From: G963667075 sp963667075
GTDB lineage: Bacteria; Pseudomonadota; Alphaproteobacteria; Micavibrionales; Micavibrionaceae
Reading direction: 5' to 3'
NCBI GenBank assembly: GCA_963667075.1
Contig: OY762938.1
Span: 124,001 to 188,000 of the forward strand
Length of the DNA: 64,000 nucleotides
The position numbers were made by a program, and so were the translations under genes. This document shows positions 16,739 to 26,672 of this stretch, piece after piece. The notes under the pieces were generated by a model, which saw only the letters and a list, made by a program, of their open reading frames with translations, was not told the DNA's origin and did not search any database. Every line of letters starts with the position of its first letter. Positions within the stretch are counted from its first letter, which is position 1.

Positions 16739-17878
16739 TCAAGACGAGATAAGATCTGCCATAAATACCACGGCTTCGTCAGACGCCTTGCCGTTTTCAG
16801 GTGCTTTAATCGCCTCTCTGATCGTTTCAAAGCCTTCGGTCTGACCGGATAGATCTTGCAGAGCAGAAAAGAGGTTTTTTCCCGTACAGGCTTCTTGAAT
16901 AAATTCAGGCACCAAAAGCTTATCCAGTATTAAATTACCAAGATGCGCATATTTAATACGCACAAGCTTTTTTGCTATAAAAGCAGTCAGTGGCGCAACT
17001 TTGTAGCCGATAACATGAGGCACACCAGCCACGGCAAGCTCAAGCCCCACAGTCCCCGATACGGCCAACGCTTTATCACAAGCCGCAAAGGCATCCCATT
17101 TCTCTTCTTGATTAGTGCTAAGAACAAAGTCAGCCTTTAATTCTGTCAGGATCGTTCTAATCGTCGGCTCCAAATGGGTAAGCGTAGGCACAATAAAAAT
17201 GGTGTCCTTATTTTGCTTTTTATAAAGATTGGCTGCCTCAATAATAGACGAAGAAACTCTTTTTATCTCGCCTCTCCTGCTGCCAAAGAACAGGCCAACC
17301 GTATGGCTCGTTTCCCTTATGTTGTGTGCCTCTCTAAATTTTTTGCCATTCCCGCCAAGAGCACCGCCTTCCATAACAGGATGTCCCGTAAACACCGCTT
17401 TCAAGCCTTCTTTTTCAAAATAGGGAGGCTCAAATGGAAAAGTGCAAATGATGCCATCGAGAAAACCGGCAATTTTCTTTGCCCGGCCAGGACGCCAGGC
17501 CCAAACGGTCGGCGCGATATAATGCAGTTGCCTTGTCTGTATTTTATGAGACTTTCTGACCCTTTTTTGCACCCTGAATGAAAAGTCAGGCGCATCAATT
17601 GTCAAAACAGCGTGCGGCCTAAACGCTTCAATAGCCTGAACCGTTTGATTGATACGATTTAAAAGATGCGGCACTTTAGGCAAAACTTCAGCAATCCCCA
17701 TAATTGACAGTTCTTCCATAGGAAAAAGGGAGGCAGAAAGCCCTTCTGTCAACATCAATTCGCCGCCAATGCCCTTGATCTCACAAGCCGGATACGCTTT
17801 TTTAAAGGATGATAAAAAAGCAGCCCCAAGCCGGTCACCGGAGGCTTCTCCTGCAATAATGAAAAGACGCATTGTCAT
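16739..17878 (-). CDS. lpxB: Lipid-A-disaccharide synthase
   Basis: A peripheral inner-membrane glycosyltransferase (379 residues) that joins UDP-2,3-diacylglucosamine and lipid X into the lipid A disaccharide. The N-terminus MRLFIIAGEASGDRLGA is the family signature; IAPTVWAWRPGRAKKI and SGTVGLELAVAGVPHVIGYK are further LpxB blocks. The start at 17878 overlaps the lpxI stop as ATGA. It is the last gene of the long lipid A and envelope operon. Confidence 0.96.
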   Translation of the reverse strand: MTMRLFIIAGEASGDRLGAAFLSSFKKAYPACEIKGIGGELMLTEGLSASLFPMEELSIMGIAEVLPKVPHLLNRINQTVQAIEAFRPHAVLTIDAPDFSFRVQKRVRKSHKIQTRQLHYIAPTVWAWRPGRAKKIAGFLDGIICTFPFEPPYFEKEGLKAVFTGHPVMEGGALGGNGKKFREAHNIRETSHTVGLFFGSRRGEIKRVSSSIIEAANLYKKQNKDTIFIVPTLTHLEPTIRTILTELKADFVLSTNQEEKWDAFAACDKALAVSGTVGLELAVAGVPHVIGYKVAPLTAFIAKKLVRIKYAHLGNLILDKLLVPEFIQEACTGKNLFSALQDLSGQTEGFETIREAIKAPENGKASDEAVVFMADLISS

Positions 17879-18720
17879 GGTTTTATACCTATAACAAATA
17901 TTTTATGCCGATTGGCTAATTCTACGACATCTTCAACATTCAGCAAAATAGCAGCACCGGCCTCAACAGCAACACCAGAAAGGCCCGTTTTAGACGCATT
18001 TAGGATCGTATCGGGTCCAATTGTAGGTAAATCAAGATCATGATCCTGTTGTGGTTTGGCACATTTTACCAAAACACCCCCTGGTCCTTCCCTTTTATAA
18101 GCCGCGCATCTTTTGATGAGTTCGTCTGTGCCCTCAACGCCTTCAACCCCCAGCACAATACCTTCCTGAACGATAACAGACTGTCCAACATCAAGCGCAC
18201 CGAGTGTCTTGGCCACAGTCATCCCCCGCTCAATATTGACAAGATCCTGCTTGCGCGGCTTCACAAAGCTTAGGACACCCGCCGGCATAAGAAGTTCTTG
18301 TGCAAATTCATGGGCTCCGTGAAGTTTAAAACCTTCGTTTTCAAGTTCTCTGCGCAACGCACTCAGCAGCCCATCATCCCCCAAGGCTTTTAAGCCAACT
18401 TTGGCAAAAAATGCCGCCGCTCTTAAATCTGGTCGGAGCTCGGAAAAAGTCGGTCTTCTTATAGAGCCTACAAGAACAAGATCTCTGATACCATGTGCTT
18501 TTAAGGTTTTTATGATGTGCCCTCCGGCCCCTAAACGGGTCAGAATATATCTTCTATCTTCAAGCAAAGCAGGATCGGTCTGCCCGTCAAAGCCAACAAT
18601 GAAAGGCTCTATGCCTTTTTTATCACAAGCACAAAGGATTTTCTCAGGCAAGCCGCCGCCGCCTGCGATGATCCCGAGTTTTTTTATTTCAGGTTTTTTT
18701 ATTTCTTCTTCGGCTGGCAT
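17875..18720 (-). CDS. lpxI: UDP-2,3-diacylglucosamine diphosphatase LpxI
   Basis: 281 residues of the LpxI (DUF1009) family, which hydrolyses UDP-2,3-diacylglucosamine to lipid X and UMP in organisms lacking LpxH. The family blocks are LGIIAGGGGLPEKIL, GSIRRPTFSELRPDLRA, GDDGLLSALRRELE and, near the C-terminus, DLPTIGPDTILNASKTGLSG. Position between lpxA and lpxB agrees with the pathway. Its start overlaps the 3' end of lpxA by 22 bases, so translation is probably coupled. Confidence 0.95.
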   Translation of the reverse strand: MPAEEEIKKPEIKKLGIIAGGGGLPEKILCACDKKGIEPFIVGFDGQTDPALLEDRRYILTRLGAGGHIIKTLKAHGIRDLVLVGSIRRPTFSELRPDLRAAAFFAKVGLKALGDDGLLSALRRELENEGFKLHGAHEFAQELLMPAGVLSFVKPRKQDLVNIERGMTVAKTLGALDVGQSVIVQEGIVLGVEGVEGTDELIKRCAAYKREGPGGVLVKCAKPQQDHDLDLPTIGPDTILNASKTGLSGVAVEAGAAILLNVEDVVELANRHKIFVIGIKP

Positions 18721-19496
18721 AAGGCAAAACGCGATTTTTGTTCGGCAAAATCAAGGATACGGGCTACAAGTTCATTATCCTGGAAAGAATTCTTTGTTTT
18801 CTGAAGACGGGATTCAAAATTGTCATTCTTTCCAAAAAGCAAATTATACGCTTTTTGAATGGTTTTTATCGCGTCTTTATCAAAGCCGCCGCGCTCCAAC
18901 CCCACAAGATTCAAACCCGCCAAAGAGGCACGCTCTCCCTTAACGCGGCCAAAAGGAATGACGTCATTTTCAACACCTGACATCCCCCCGATGACAGCAA
19001 AATCACCAATGCGGACAAACTGATGAACCGCCGCTAAGCCGCCTATTAAAACATTGTCGCCAACAGTAACATGACCGCCTAATGTCGCATTATTGGCCAT
19101 AATGACATTGTTCCCGACAATACAATCATGTGCGATATGTGTCGCCACCATAAACAGCCCATTGTCCCCCACCACGGTTTTCATACAGCCACCTTCTGTA
19201 CCGGGATTCATCGTCGCATGTTCACGGATCACATTATTTTTACCAATGATCAATCTGGATTTTTCGCCATGGAATTTAAGATCCTGCGGCGCGGTTCCAA
19301 TCGACGCAAAAGGATAAATCGTCGTACCTTCTCCGATAGTGGTATCTCCATCAACAACGACATGACTTTTCAGCGTCACGCCATCTGCAAGCTTAACATG
19401 CGGCCCGACGACACAATACGGTCCTATTGATACGTTCGAAGCAAGGTCAGCCCCTTTTTCAATCAGGGCCGTAGGATGAATATGATTATTATACAT
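18699..19496 (-). CDS. lpxA: UDP-N-acetylglucosamine acyltransferase
   Basis: First step of lipid A synthesis: transfer of a 3-hydroxyacyl chain from ACP to UDP-GlcNAc. 265 residues, mostly left-handed beta-helix built from hexapeptide repeats (IHPTALIEKGADLASNVSIG onward), with the catalytic histidine in the VATHIAHDCIVGNN region and the helical C-terminal domain that holds ACP. A 96-base gap separates it from fabZ upstream, longer than other gaps in this operon; it holds no gene and I see no convincing promoter. Confidence 0.96.
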   Translation of the reverse strand: MYNNHIHPTALIEKGADLASNVSIGPYCVVGPHVKLADGVTLKSHVVVDGDTTIGEGTTIYPFASIGTAPQDLKFHGEKSRLIIGKNNVIREHATMNPGTEGGCMKTVVGDNGLFMVATHIAHDCIVGNNVIMANNATLGGHVTVGDNVLIGGLAAVHQFVRIGDFAVIGGMSGVENDVIPFGRVKGERASLAGLNLVGLERGGFDKDAIKTIQKAYNLLFGKNDNFESRLQKTKNSFQDNELVARILDFAEQKSRFALCQPKKK

Positions 19497-19592
19497 GTGC
19501 CTTTTATACTCTCTTATTAGCCGGTCATTCTATAGAGACGGACCAAGAGAATAAAATCACAACTTCTTACAGAATGTTTCAGTCAACTTACT

Positions 19593-20060
19593 TTATTGAG
19601 ACGCTTTCTCGTCCAGAATCATGGCACTAAAAACAGCTTCGGCAACAAGTTTACCGTCAACCTTGGCTTCCCCTTTAAATTTCCAGACATTACCGCGGGA
19701 ACGCTGTTTATATACGTGAACATGCATACTATCCCCCGGTACAACCGGTTTGCGGAAACGTGCATTATCAACCGTCATAAAATAAACAAGTTTTCCTTCC
19801 GATTCCGGACCAAGCGTTTTTACAACAAACGTTGCCGCTGTCTGTGCCATAGACTCAACAATTAAAACCCCTGGCATCACCGGTGCTCCACTGAAATGCC
19901 CAACGAAATGAGGCTCATTTACCGTTACGTTTTTTAAACCAACGGCATATTCGTCTTTTTTAAACTCTATAATCCGATCAACAAGAAGCAAAGGATACCG
20001 GTGCGGTATCATGTCCATAATACGGCGAATATCAATAATTTCCGCGATGTCTTCAGCCAT
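19593..20060 (-). CDS. fabZ: 3-hydroxyacyl-ACP dehydratase FabZ
   Basis: Dehydrates 3-hydroxyacyl-ACP in fatty-acid elongation. 155 residues with HRYPLLLVDRI and the active-site block HFVGHFSGAPVMPGVLIVES (catalytic histidine and, later, glutamate). The proline usual in the FPxxPVMP motif is replaced by serine (FSGAPVMP), a minor variation. The start lies inside the 3' end of lpxD by 8 bases. FabZ competes with LpxA and LpxD for the same hydroxyacyl-ACP pool, which explains the shared operon. Confidence 0.96.
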   Translation of the reverse strand: MAEDIAEIIDIRRIMDMIPHRYPLLLVDRIIEFKKDEYAVGLKNVTVNEPHFVGHFSGAPVMPGVLIVESMAQTAATFVVKTLGPESEGKLVYFMTVDNARFRKPVVPGDSMHVHVYKQRSRGNVWKFKGEAKVDGKLVAEAVFSAMILDEKASQ

Positions 20061-21090
20061 CTTGTTTAGCCCCTTTATTCTCTTTCACCAATTTACCAAG
20101 ATATGCAACCTGACGCATAAATTGCTTTGCAGGCACCGCAGGCGTGCCGAGATATTCAGCACCGCCCTCAATATCGCGCATAACACCAGACTGTGCCCCC
20201 ACTCTAGCCCCGGAGCCAACAAAAAGATGCCCTGCCACACCGACTTGCGCTGCAATAACGACATAATCGCCAAGGACGGTACTCCCTGCAATACCAGCCT
20301 GCGCAATAATAACGCAGCCTCTACCCACTTTTACGTTATGCCCGATTTGAACAAGATTATCAATCCATGTTCCTTGTCCTATAACGGTATCCGGTCCCGA
20401 TCCCCGGTCAATGGTTGTATTGGCACCAACTTCAACATGATCCTCAATAATCACACGACCTAGCTGTGGCACCTTTACATGCCCAGAAGGGTCCATAGCA
20501 AAACCAAAACCATCCTGTCCAACACGCACGCCGGGGTAAAGGCGAACAGAATCCCCCAAAACAGCATGAGAGACTGATGCATTAAGACCAATGCGGCATT
20601 TTTCTCCGATTTGAACATGGGTGTCAATCACAGCATTAGCCTCTACCCAGCTTCCCTGACCTATTTTGACATGCGGTCCAATAACCACGCCAGCCCCAAT
20701 AACACAGCCTTTTTCAATGACAGCTGTTTCGTGAATTATGGCACTGTCATGTATCTCAGAGACCGGATATTCTTCAGGATAAAACGCCTGCGCCACAAGA
20801 GCATACGTCTTATAGGGATAATTCGATAAAAGAATACGACACTCTTTCGGCGCAAAAGGAAGCATATCAGCCGAAATAATACAGGCCCCCGCTTTTGTCT
20901 CTGCAAAATCCTGTTTGTATTTTACATTATCCAGAAAAGAAATTTGTTTGTCATTCGCACAGTCGAGTGGTGCGACATCTTCTATTACAAAATCCTTACA
21001 CGATTCGTCATGTACAAAAGCACCCGTTCTGTCCGCCAGTTCCGAAAGCGTAAAAGGCCCTTCCCGTTTAAAAAAATTCAAATCAACCAT
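20053..21090 (-). CDS. lpxD: UDP-3-O-acylglucosamine N-acyltransferase
   Basis: Third step of lipid A synthesis, adding the N-linked hydroxyacyl chain. 345 residues: an N-terminal uridine-binding domain, then hexapeptide repeats (DSAIIHETAVIEKGCVIGAG onward) with the catalytic histidine in the DNLVQIGHNVKVGRGC region, then a short C-terminal helix. Its start overlaps the ompH stop by eight bases. Confidence 0.96.
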   Translation of the reverse strand: MVDLNFFKREGPFTLSELADRTGAFVHDESCKDFVIEDVAPLDCANDKQISFLDNVKYKQDFAETKAGACIISADMLPFAPKECRILLSNYPYKTYALVAQAFYPEEYPVSEIHDSAIIHETAVIEKGCVIGAGVVIGPHVKIGQGSWVEANAVIDTHVQIGEKCRIGLNASVSHAVLGDSVRLYPGVRVGQDGFGFAMDPSGHVKVPQLGRVIIEDHVEVGANTTIDRGSGPDTVIGQGTWIDNLVQIGHNVKVGRGCVIIAQAGIAGSTVLGDYVVIAAQVGVAGHLFVGSGARVGAQSGVMRDIEGGAEYLGTPAVPAKQFMRQVAYLGKLVKENKGAKQDG

Positions 21091-21625
21091 TATCTAATTC
21101 AAGCTTAATCTTTTTAATTTTTGCATTAAGGCGATCCATAACCTTTTTGGTTATATCAAGTTCTTTTTGGGCAATGACAACACTGCCGCGCTCAACAACC
21201 ATCAGGTAATTTTCTTCTTCCACAATATCGGCTACAATTTCAAGAATCTCTTTTCGCAGTTTCATTCTCGCGGTGCTATAGGCCTTATCAAGGTTTGTCC
21301 GCTTTTCCTGAAACAATTTCCTTGTGCTTAAGATTTTCTCTTCAAACGCCTTCTTCTTTTCTGAAAAATCCTCAGGCGCAAGATCGGCTTTCTCCTTAAG
21401 AAGTTTTTGTTCCGTATCCATCAATATTTTTTCGTGACTGGAAAACTCTTTCTGCAATGCTTCTCTGTGTTCTTTTATTTGATCTCTAATATCCTTTGCT
21501 GCATCAGATTCACTTGACAACCATTTCATATCAACAACGGCTATAGAGGTCTCAGCAAAAGAGGCCGTTGAAAAAAGAAAAAGAGCCGAAAAAAACAAAA
21601 CAAGAAACTGGACACTAAAACGCAT
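21083..21625 (-). CDS. OmpH/Skp-family periplasmic chaperone
   Basis: A 180-residue protein with an N-terminal signal peptide (FLVLFFSALFLFSTASFA) and a long charged coiled-coil middle (about residues 40-120), the Skp pattern, in which a trimer shaped like a jellyfish carries unfolded outer-membrane proteins. Sequence similarity to Skp is weak as usual and the call leans on location between bamA and lpxD, where skp/ompH is found in most proteobacteria. Confidence 0.88.
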   Translation of the reverse strand: MRFSVQFLVLFFSALFLFSTASFAETSIAVVDMKWLSSESDAAKDIRDQIKEHREALQKEFSSHEKILMDTEQKLLKEKADLAPEDFSEKKKAFEEKILSTRKLFQEKRTNLDKAYSTARMKLRKEILEIVADIVEEENYLMVVERGSVVIAQKELDITKKVMDRLNAKIKKIKLELDNG

Positions 21626-21677
21626 CTGTAAAAAATCCTTTTAATGAGAGAAAAACAGTCCCGCGCACAGTAACAGA

Positions 21678-23969
21678 TTAAAAACGCGTCCCAAAGCTAA
21701 ATCTAAAGACTTCTTCGGAATCGTAATCTTCTTTGAGATACGGCGTCGCAAAATCAACCCTGATAGGACCAAAAGGAGACCGCCAGGAAAGACCGACACC
21801 CGCCGCTGCGCGCAGCGAAGCCTGATCTTCGATATGAGATGTTGTCGCTTCATCAATATCAAAAAGGGAACCAAAATCCGTAAAAGCATGACCTTTTACG
21901 CCGAGCTCTTCCGCCAATCCGATGGGGAAAGAGAATTCAGCCGAGCCACGATAGAAGAAATTACCACCAAGGGAGTCATCTGTTAATGTATCCCTTGGGC
22001 CAACCCCGGCTCTCTCAAAACCGCGGAGCGTTGCGCCACCAAGAAAGTAACGTTCATTGACTTTTACGTCTTCATCCATAATCCCCTGAATAGCCCCGCC
22101 TTCACCGAGAAGATTAAAAACGACACTATCAAATACAGGGTAGTACCAGGAAGCCCCTAAACGACCAGACACATATTTGGCATCCCCACCAAGACCAGCC
22201 ATTTCAGTATCAATCCACAGATTGGTTCCCCTGGTTGGGAAAATGACACTATCCCTATTATCATACGTAATCCGTTGAGAAACAGCCGACGTTGTCCGCT
22301 CTCCTTCCTGCGCACGAATAATATAAGACGCATCATTCTGAACATCTGTAATTTCATTGCGCTCAATCCTGTAACGCAAAGACTGGCGCCAATGCTCGGA
22401 TAAAGGATAGCCAATGCGTAAGCTGCCACCTGAACGTGCCTGATCAAAGGAGCTTTCATCCTGCAAATCACGTGTTATATGAAAGAGATCAACCCCCGCA
22501 GACAAGTCTCTGTTCAGGAAATATGGCTCTGTGAAAGAGAGATCAACCTCAGTCTTATCTCCAGCCAGAGTGCCAGCCAGAACAACTTCCTGCCCTTTAC
22601 CAAGAAAATTTCTTTCCCTGATACGCAAATCGGCCAACGGTCCGTCCGCTGTCGAGTACCCGGCCCCGACAGAAAGCTCACCTGTTGATTGCTCACTCAC
22701 CGCAATATCAATAACGCTTTTATCAGGCGCGCTACCAGGCAGGGTTCTCACTTCAATATTTTCAAAAAAGCCGAGATTCCTTATTTTTTGTTCCGAACGC
22801 TGAAGTTTCGAACGATTAAATGGGTCGCCTTCGACAAGGGTCATCTCTCTTCTTATGACTTTATCCAGTGTTCTTGAGTTACCATGAATATCAATGCGTT
22901 CGACATATACACGCGGCGTTTCACTGATCTGGAAGGTAATATCGACCGTTTTTTCTTCTCTGTTTCTTTGTGCATCAGGGCGAATTTGTACAAAAGCATA
23001 CTGCATATCACCCAGCTTATCCGTCATCTTATCTACAGTATCCTGAAGTGCCTGCGCGTTATACCAGTCACCCTGTAAGAACTCTACCGTATCCTTGAGC
23101 CCCGTCGCATCAAAATAGCGCAGCTGCGAATCAATCGCTATATTATCAATCTTATAACGCTCGCCCTCTTCTAGAGAAACAGTCAGGAAAAAGCTGGTTT
23201 TATCTTCTGATAGCTCTGCAGACGAAGATAAAATACGAAAATCAGCATAACCTTCTGACAGATAGAAACGGCGCAGCAATTCAAGGTCATAGGAAAGGCG
23301 GTCAGGATCATAGCGGTCACTGGAGTTAAAGAAACGATACCAACGCTGTTCCTTTGTCGTAATTTCAGATCTCAGTCGATCGTCATCAAAACGTTTGTTT
23401 CCGATAAAGTGGATTGATCCCACTTTTGTCACGGGCCCTTCATCCACTTCAAAAACAAGGTTCACACGATTCTGATCCAAACGAATGACTTTAGGGTCAA
23501 TCGTTGCAGAAAAACGACCACTGCGCCTATAGACCTGATAAAGGCGTGTCACATCGTTTTGTACTTTCGTTCTTGTAAAGACCTGCCTTGGGCGAAGACG
23601 AGTCTCTGCCAACAGCTCATCATCGGAAATGCGTTTATTGCCTTCGAATGCGATCTCATTAATAAGAGGATTTTCTATCACATGAACAATGAGCGTTCCG
23701 TTTTTTTCTTCAAGAGACACATCAGCAAAAAGTCCCGTAGCAAACAGGCTCTTTAATCCTTTGTTCAATGTATCCTGCGTAATCGTATCGCCGGGCTTTA
23801 ATTCCATGTAAGTCAGAATCGTTTCTTTTTCTATGCGCTGTGCCCCAACAATGGAAACGCCTTTAACAGAGGCCGCTAAAGCAGGCTCAGAAAGCACTAG
23901 GCCGACACCAAGCAGACCTAGAAAAAAGATATAGTAAAACTGATTTTTCAATGAAGATAGGACGGTCAT
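21678..23969 (-). CDS. bamA: Outer-membrane protein assembly factor BamA
   Basis: The central protein of the BAM complex, which folds beta-barrels into the outer membrane. 763 residues: signal peptide (FYYIFFLGLLGVGLVLSEPALA), five POTRA domains (about 25-420; first one KGVSIVGAQRIEKETILTYM) and a C-terminal 16-stranded barrel with the conserved VRGF loop variant (GATLRGFERAGVGPRD) and terminal phenylalanine (FSFGTRF). The ATG at 23969 is chosen because a signal peptide begins there; the frame stays open to a TTG at 24017. Confidence 0.96.
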   Translation of the reverse strand: MTVLSSLKNQFYYIFFLGLLGVGLVLSEPALAASVKGVSIVGAQRIEKETILTYMELKPGDTITQDTLNKGLKSLFATGLFADVSLEEKNGTLIVHVIENPLINEIAFEGNKRISDDELLAETRLRPRQVFTRTKVQNDVTRLYQVYRRSGRFSATIDPKVIRLDQNRVNLVFEVDEGPVTKVGSIHFIGNKRFDDDRLRSEITTKEQRWYRFFNSSDRYDPDRLSYDLELLRRFYLSEGYADFRILSSSAELSEDKTSFFLTVSLEEGERYKIDNIAIDSQLRYFDATGLKDTVEFLQGDWYNAQALQDTVDKMTDKLGDMQYAFVQIRPDAQRNREEKTVDITFQISETPRVYVERIDIHGNSRTLDKVIRREMTLVEGDPFNRSKLQRSEQKIRNLGFFENIEVRTLPGSAPDKSVIDIAVSEQSTGELSVGAGYSTADGPLADLRIRERNFLGKGQEVVLAGTLAGDKTEVDLSFTEPYFLNRDLSAGVDLFHITRDLQDESSFDQARSGGSLRIGYPLSEHWRQSLRYRIERNEITDVQNDASYIIRAQEGERTTSAVSQRITYDNRDSVIFPTRGTNLWIDTEMAGLGGDAKYVSGRLGASWYYPVFDSVVFNLLGEGGAIQGIMDEDVKVNERYFLGGATLRGFERAGVGPRDTLTDDSLGGNFFYRGSAEFSFPIGLAEELGVKGHAFTDFGSLFDIDEATTSHIEDQASLRAAAGVGLSWRSPFGPIRVDFATPYLKEDYDSEEVFRFSFGTRF

Positions 23970-24076
23970 GTCACAAATTTCTTTTTTTAATAGAGGATAG
24001 ATAGGACTCCCAGACAAGAGAATCCCGTACCAATGAGTTATTTTAATTAACGTAGCGTCAGAAATAAAGCAAAGAG

Positions 24077-25468
24077 TTAAAGAATTAACTGCACTAAATC
24101 ATTTAGATTGGCAAAAACCATCACAGCCACCAGAATAACAAGACCGAATCTGAAGGCATATTCCTGCACCTGTTCCGAAATCGGGCCGCCTTTTAAGGCC
24201 TCCAGGGTATAAAAGACGAGATGGCCGCCATCCAGCAACGGAATAGGGAACAAATTAATCAACCCCAGATTGATAGAGAGTAATGCCGTAAATGTAATAA
24301 GGGAAATGATCCCCTGCTCGGCCATATCACCGGCAAGTGCGCCGATCCTGATAATGCCGCCAAGTTCTCCGGCGCTTCGTGTGCCTGTAAACATTTGACC
24401 AAGTGCTTTTAAGGTATCAAGAACCGTCCTGCCCGTTTCCTTCACAGCTTCATTTAATGCCATCACAGGACCAAATTTCAGGACATCGTCGCCCGGCTTT
24501 TTAGCCATGACAAGGATATTCATCTCTTGAGATTCTGCTTCATACCAGGCCGCATTTTGTTCTTTGGTTGGTGCAACCATAATCTTATCAACCACATCCC
24601 CCCCTCTGGAGAGCGCGATGGTGACGCTTTTTCCAAAACGTTCTTTGATAAGGGTTCTGACTTTTTCAGGATTATCTTTCGTATCAATAGAATCAACCGA
24701 CACAATGGCGTTGATATCCAGACCGCTCGTGGCCCCCATCACACCGAGATAACCTGTTTCATGCATAAAACCAAAATGATCTTCATGCTCTTTTCTGTCC
24801 GGCGTCGCGGTCAGCTTGATAATCTGGTTATTCCGTTCTATTTCAAAGGTCACAGGCGTATCAAGTGCCAGCATGACTTCACGCTTAATGTCCTCAAACC
24901 GGGCCGTTTCTTTTCCGTTTGCGCTTATAAAACGGTCATGAGGCATAAGGCCGGCCCTATCAGCAGCGCTACCGATTTCAACGGCAGACACCACAGGTGG
25001 TGTAATAGGCTTCCCAATCAAGGCATACAAAAACGCAAGCACAATGATCGCAAAGATAAAGTTAATCGCAGGTCCTGCAAACACAACAGCCGCACGCTTT
25101 AAAACAGGCTGAGCGAAAAAAGCTTCTTTCTTCTCTTCCTCTGTAAACGGGCGGACATTACCTGCTTCGTCTTCAATTTCACTAGCTTGCTGCGCACTCG
25201 CGGGGTCCATATCGCCGAACATTTTTACGTACCCGCCAAGCGGCACAAGCGAAAATTTCCAGTGCGTCCCATGAGAATCCGTCAAGCCAAAAAGCTCTTT
25301 ACCAAAGCCGATGGAGAACGTCTCAATCCTGATTCCACAGAGCCGTGCCACGATGTAATGTCCCCATTCGTGAATAAAAACCAGTATGCTTAAAACAACA
25401 AGAAATGCGCCGCCGTAAAGCCACACATTACTTGCGACAAACTGAAGAAGGTCATAAATCTGGTTCAT
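24077..25468 (-). CDS. rseP: Site-2 protease RseP
   Basis: A membrane zinc metalloprotease of 463 residues that performs the second cut of anti-sigma factors and clears signal peptides. The active site HEXXH is in LVFIHEWGHYIVAR within the first membrane segment; a periplasmic insert carries PDZ-like regions (GSAADRAGLMPHDRFISANG); the second zinc-ligand motif is LFPIPLLDGGHLVFY near the C-terminus. The canonical neighbours dxr and bamA flank it. Confidence 0.95.
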   Translation of the reverse strand: MNQIYDLLQFVASNVWLYGGAFLVVLSILVFIHEWGHYIVARLCGIRIETFSIGFGKELFGLTDSHGTHWKFSLVPLGGYVKMFGDMDPASAQQASEIEDEAGNVRPFTEEEKKEAFFAQPVLKRAAVVFAGPAINFIFAIIVLAFLYALIGKPITPPVVSAVEIGSAADRAGLMPHDRFISANGKETARFEDIKREVMLALDTPVTFEIERNNQIIKLTATPDRKEHEDHFGFMHETGYLGVMGATSGLDINAIVSVDSIDTKDNPEKVRTLIKERFGKSVTIALSRGGDVVDKIMVAPTKEQNAAWYEAESQEMNILVMAKKPGDDVLKFGPVMALNEAVKETGRTVLDTLKALGQMFTGTRSAGELGGIIRIGALAGDMAEQGIISLITFTALLSINLGLINLFPIPLLDGGHLVFYTLEALKGGPISEQVQEYAFRFGLVILVAVMVFANLNDLVQLIL

Positions 25469-25502
25469 TTCTTTGTTTCCTTTTTCCTACGCTATATAGG
25501 GA

Positions 25503-26672
25503 TTATATAGGTTTTATACAGGATTCTGCACGTTCTCTTGCCGCTCTGTCTCTGTCCACTATGTCATCAAGAGATGATATAGGGCTGGAAACTGAATTTT
25601 GTAGCGTTTTTTCAATCAGTTTATAGATATCCGAAAAAGCAATCCTTTTGTTCAAGAACGCCGAAACGGCTACTTCATTCGCTGCATTAAGATCTATACA
25701 GGCCCCTTCCCCATTTTGCAAACATTCATACGCCCAATCAAGAACGGGAAATTTATCTGTATCCGGTTTTTCAAACGTTAGTTGATTTAATTCAGCCCAG
25801 TTCAGTGTTTGTCCGCTCGTTTGAACACGTGATGGCCAGGCCAGCGCATGCGCTATGGGCGTACGCATATCAGGCGCCCCTAACTGCGCAAGTACAGAAC
25901 CGTCAATATATTCTACCATAGAATGGATAATTGATTGCGGGTGTACCAGTATATCTATTTGCCCGGCAGGCATATCAAACAGGTATCGCGCTTCAATAAG
26001 CTCAAGTGCTTTATTCATCATAGACGCACTGTCTACAGAAATCTTGGCCCCCATGCGCCAGTTCGGATGCGCAACCGCTTCTTCAACTGTAGCGTTTGCC
26101 ATGCGTTCCTTGTCCCAGGTGCGAAAAGGCCCGCCTGATGCGGTTAGAATGATTTTCTTTATCGCTGCTCTGTTTTTATCTTCAAACACCTGAAACACAG
26201 CATTATGTTCACTGTCCACCGGTAGGAGCCTGGCACCTGTTCTTTTAGCCATTTCTACAACCAGAGGTCCCGCAGCTACAAGCGGTTCCTTGTTGGCAAT
26301 AGCAACATTTATGCCTTTTTCCAATGCGCTCAGTACGGGGTTCAGACCAGCCACCCCGACAATCGCACCCATAACGAGATCAACCGGTTCCGCAGCGGTT
26401 TCATTCAACGCCGAACCCCCGGCAGCTACTTCTATGCCAGAGCCTGATAAAAGGGCTTTAAGTTCAGAAAATTTATCTTCGTTCGCGATAACCGCTTTTT
26501 TTGCTTTGCCAGCCAGAGCCTGTTTGGCCAGCTCTTCTACATTGTTATGTGCTGTAACTGCATAAAGCTCAAAATGTGCAGACTGACTATGGATGAGATC
26601 CAATGTACTGCGGCCAACAGACCCCGTAGACCCCAAAACGGTAATTTTCTTTTTTGCTAAAAAATCAGGCAT
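25503..26672 (-). CDS. dxr: 1-deoxy-D-xylulose 5-phosphate reductoisomerase
   Basis: Converts DXP to 2-C-methyl-D-erythritol 4-phosphate with NADPH in the MEP isoprenoid pathway. 389 residues: NADPH-binding GSTGSVGRSTLDLIH at the N-terminus, the ANKEPLVAAG segment, and the metal and substrate region PVDSEHNAVFQ followed by LTASGGPFRTW. It overlaps the 3' end of cdsA by eight bases. The product feeds undecaprenyl synthesis by UppS, encoded two genes upstream. Confidence 0.96.
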   Translation of the reverse strand: MPDFLAKKKITVLGSTGSVGRSTLDLIHSQSAHFELYAVTAHNNVEELAKQALAGKAKKAVIANEDKFSELKALLSGSGIEVAAGGSALNETAAEPVDLVMGAIVGVAGLNPVLSALEKGINVAIANKEPLVAAGPLVVEMAKRTGARLLPVDSEHNAVFQVFEDKNRAAIKKIILTASGGPFRTWDKERMANATVEEAVAHPNWRMGAKISVDSASMMNKALELIEARYLFDMPAGQIDILVHPQSIIHSMVEYIDGSVLAQLGAPDMRTPIAHALAWPSRVQTSGQTLNWAELNQLTFEKPDTDKFPVLDWAYECLQNGEGACIDLNAANEVAVSAFLNKRIAFSDIYKLIEKTLQNSVSSPISSLDDIVDRDRAARERAESCIKPI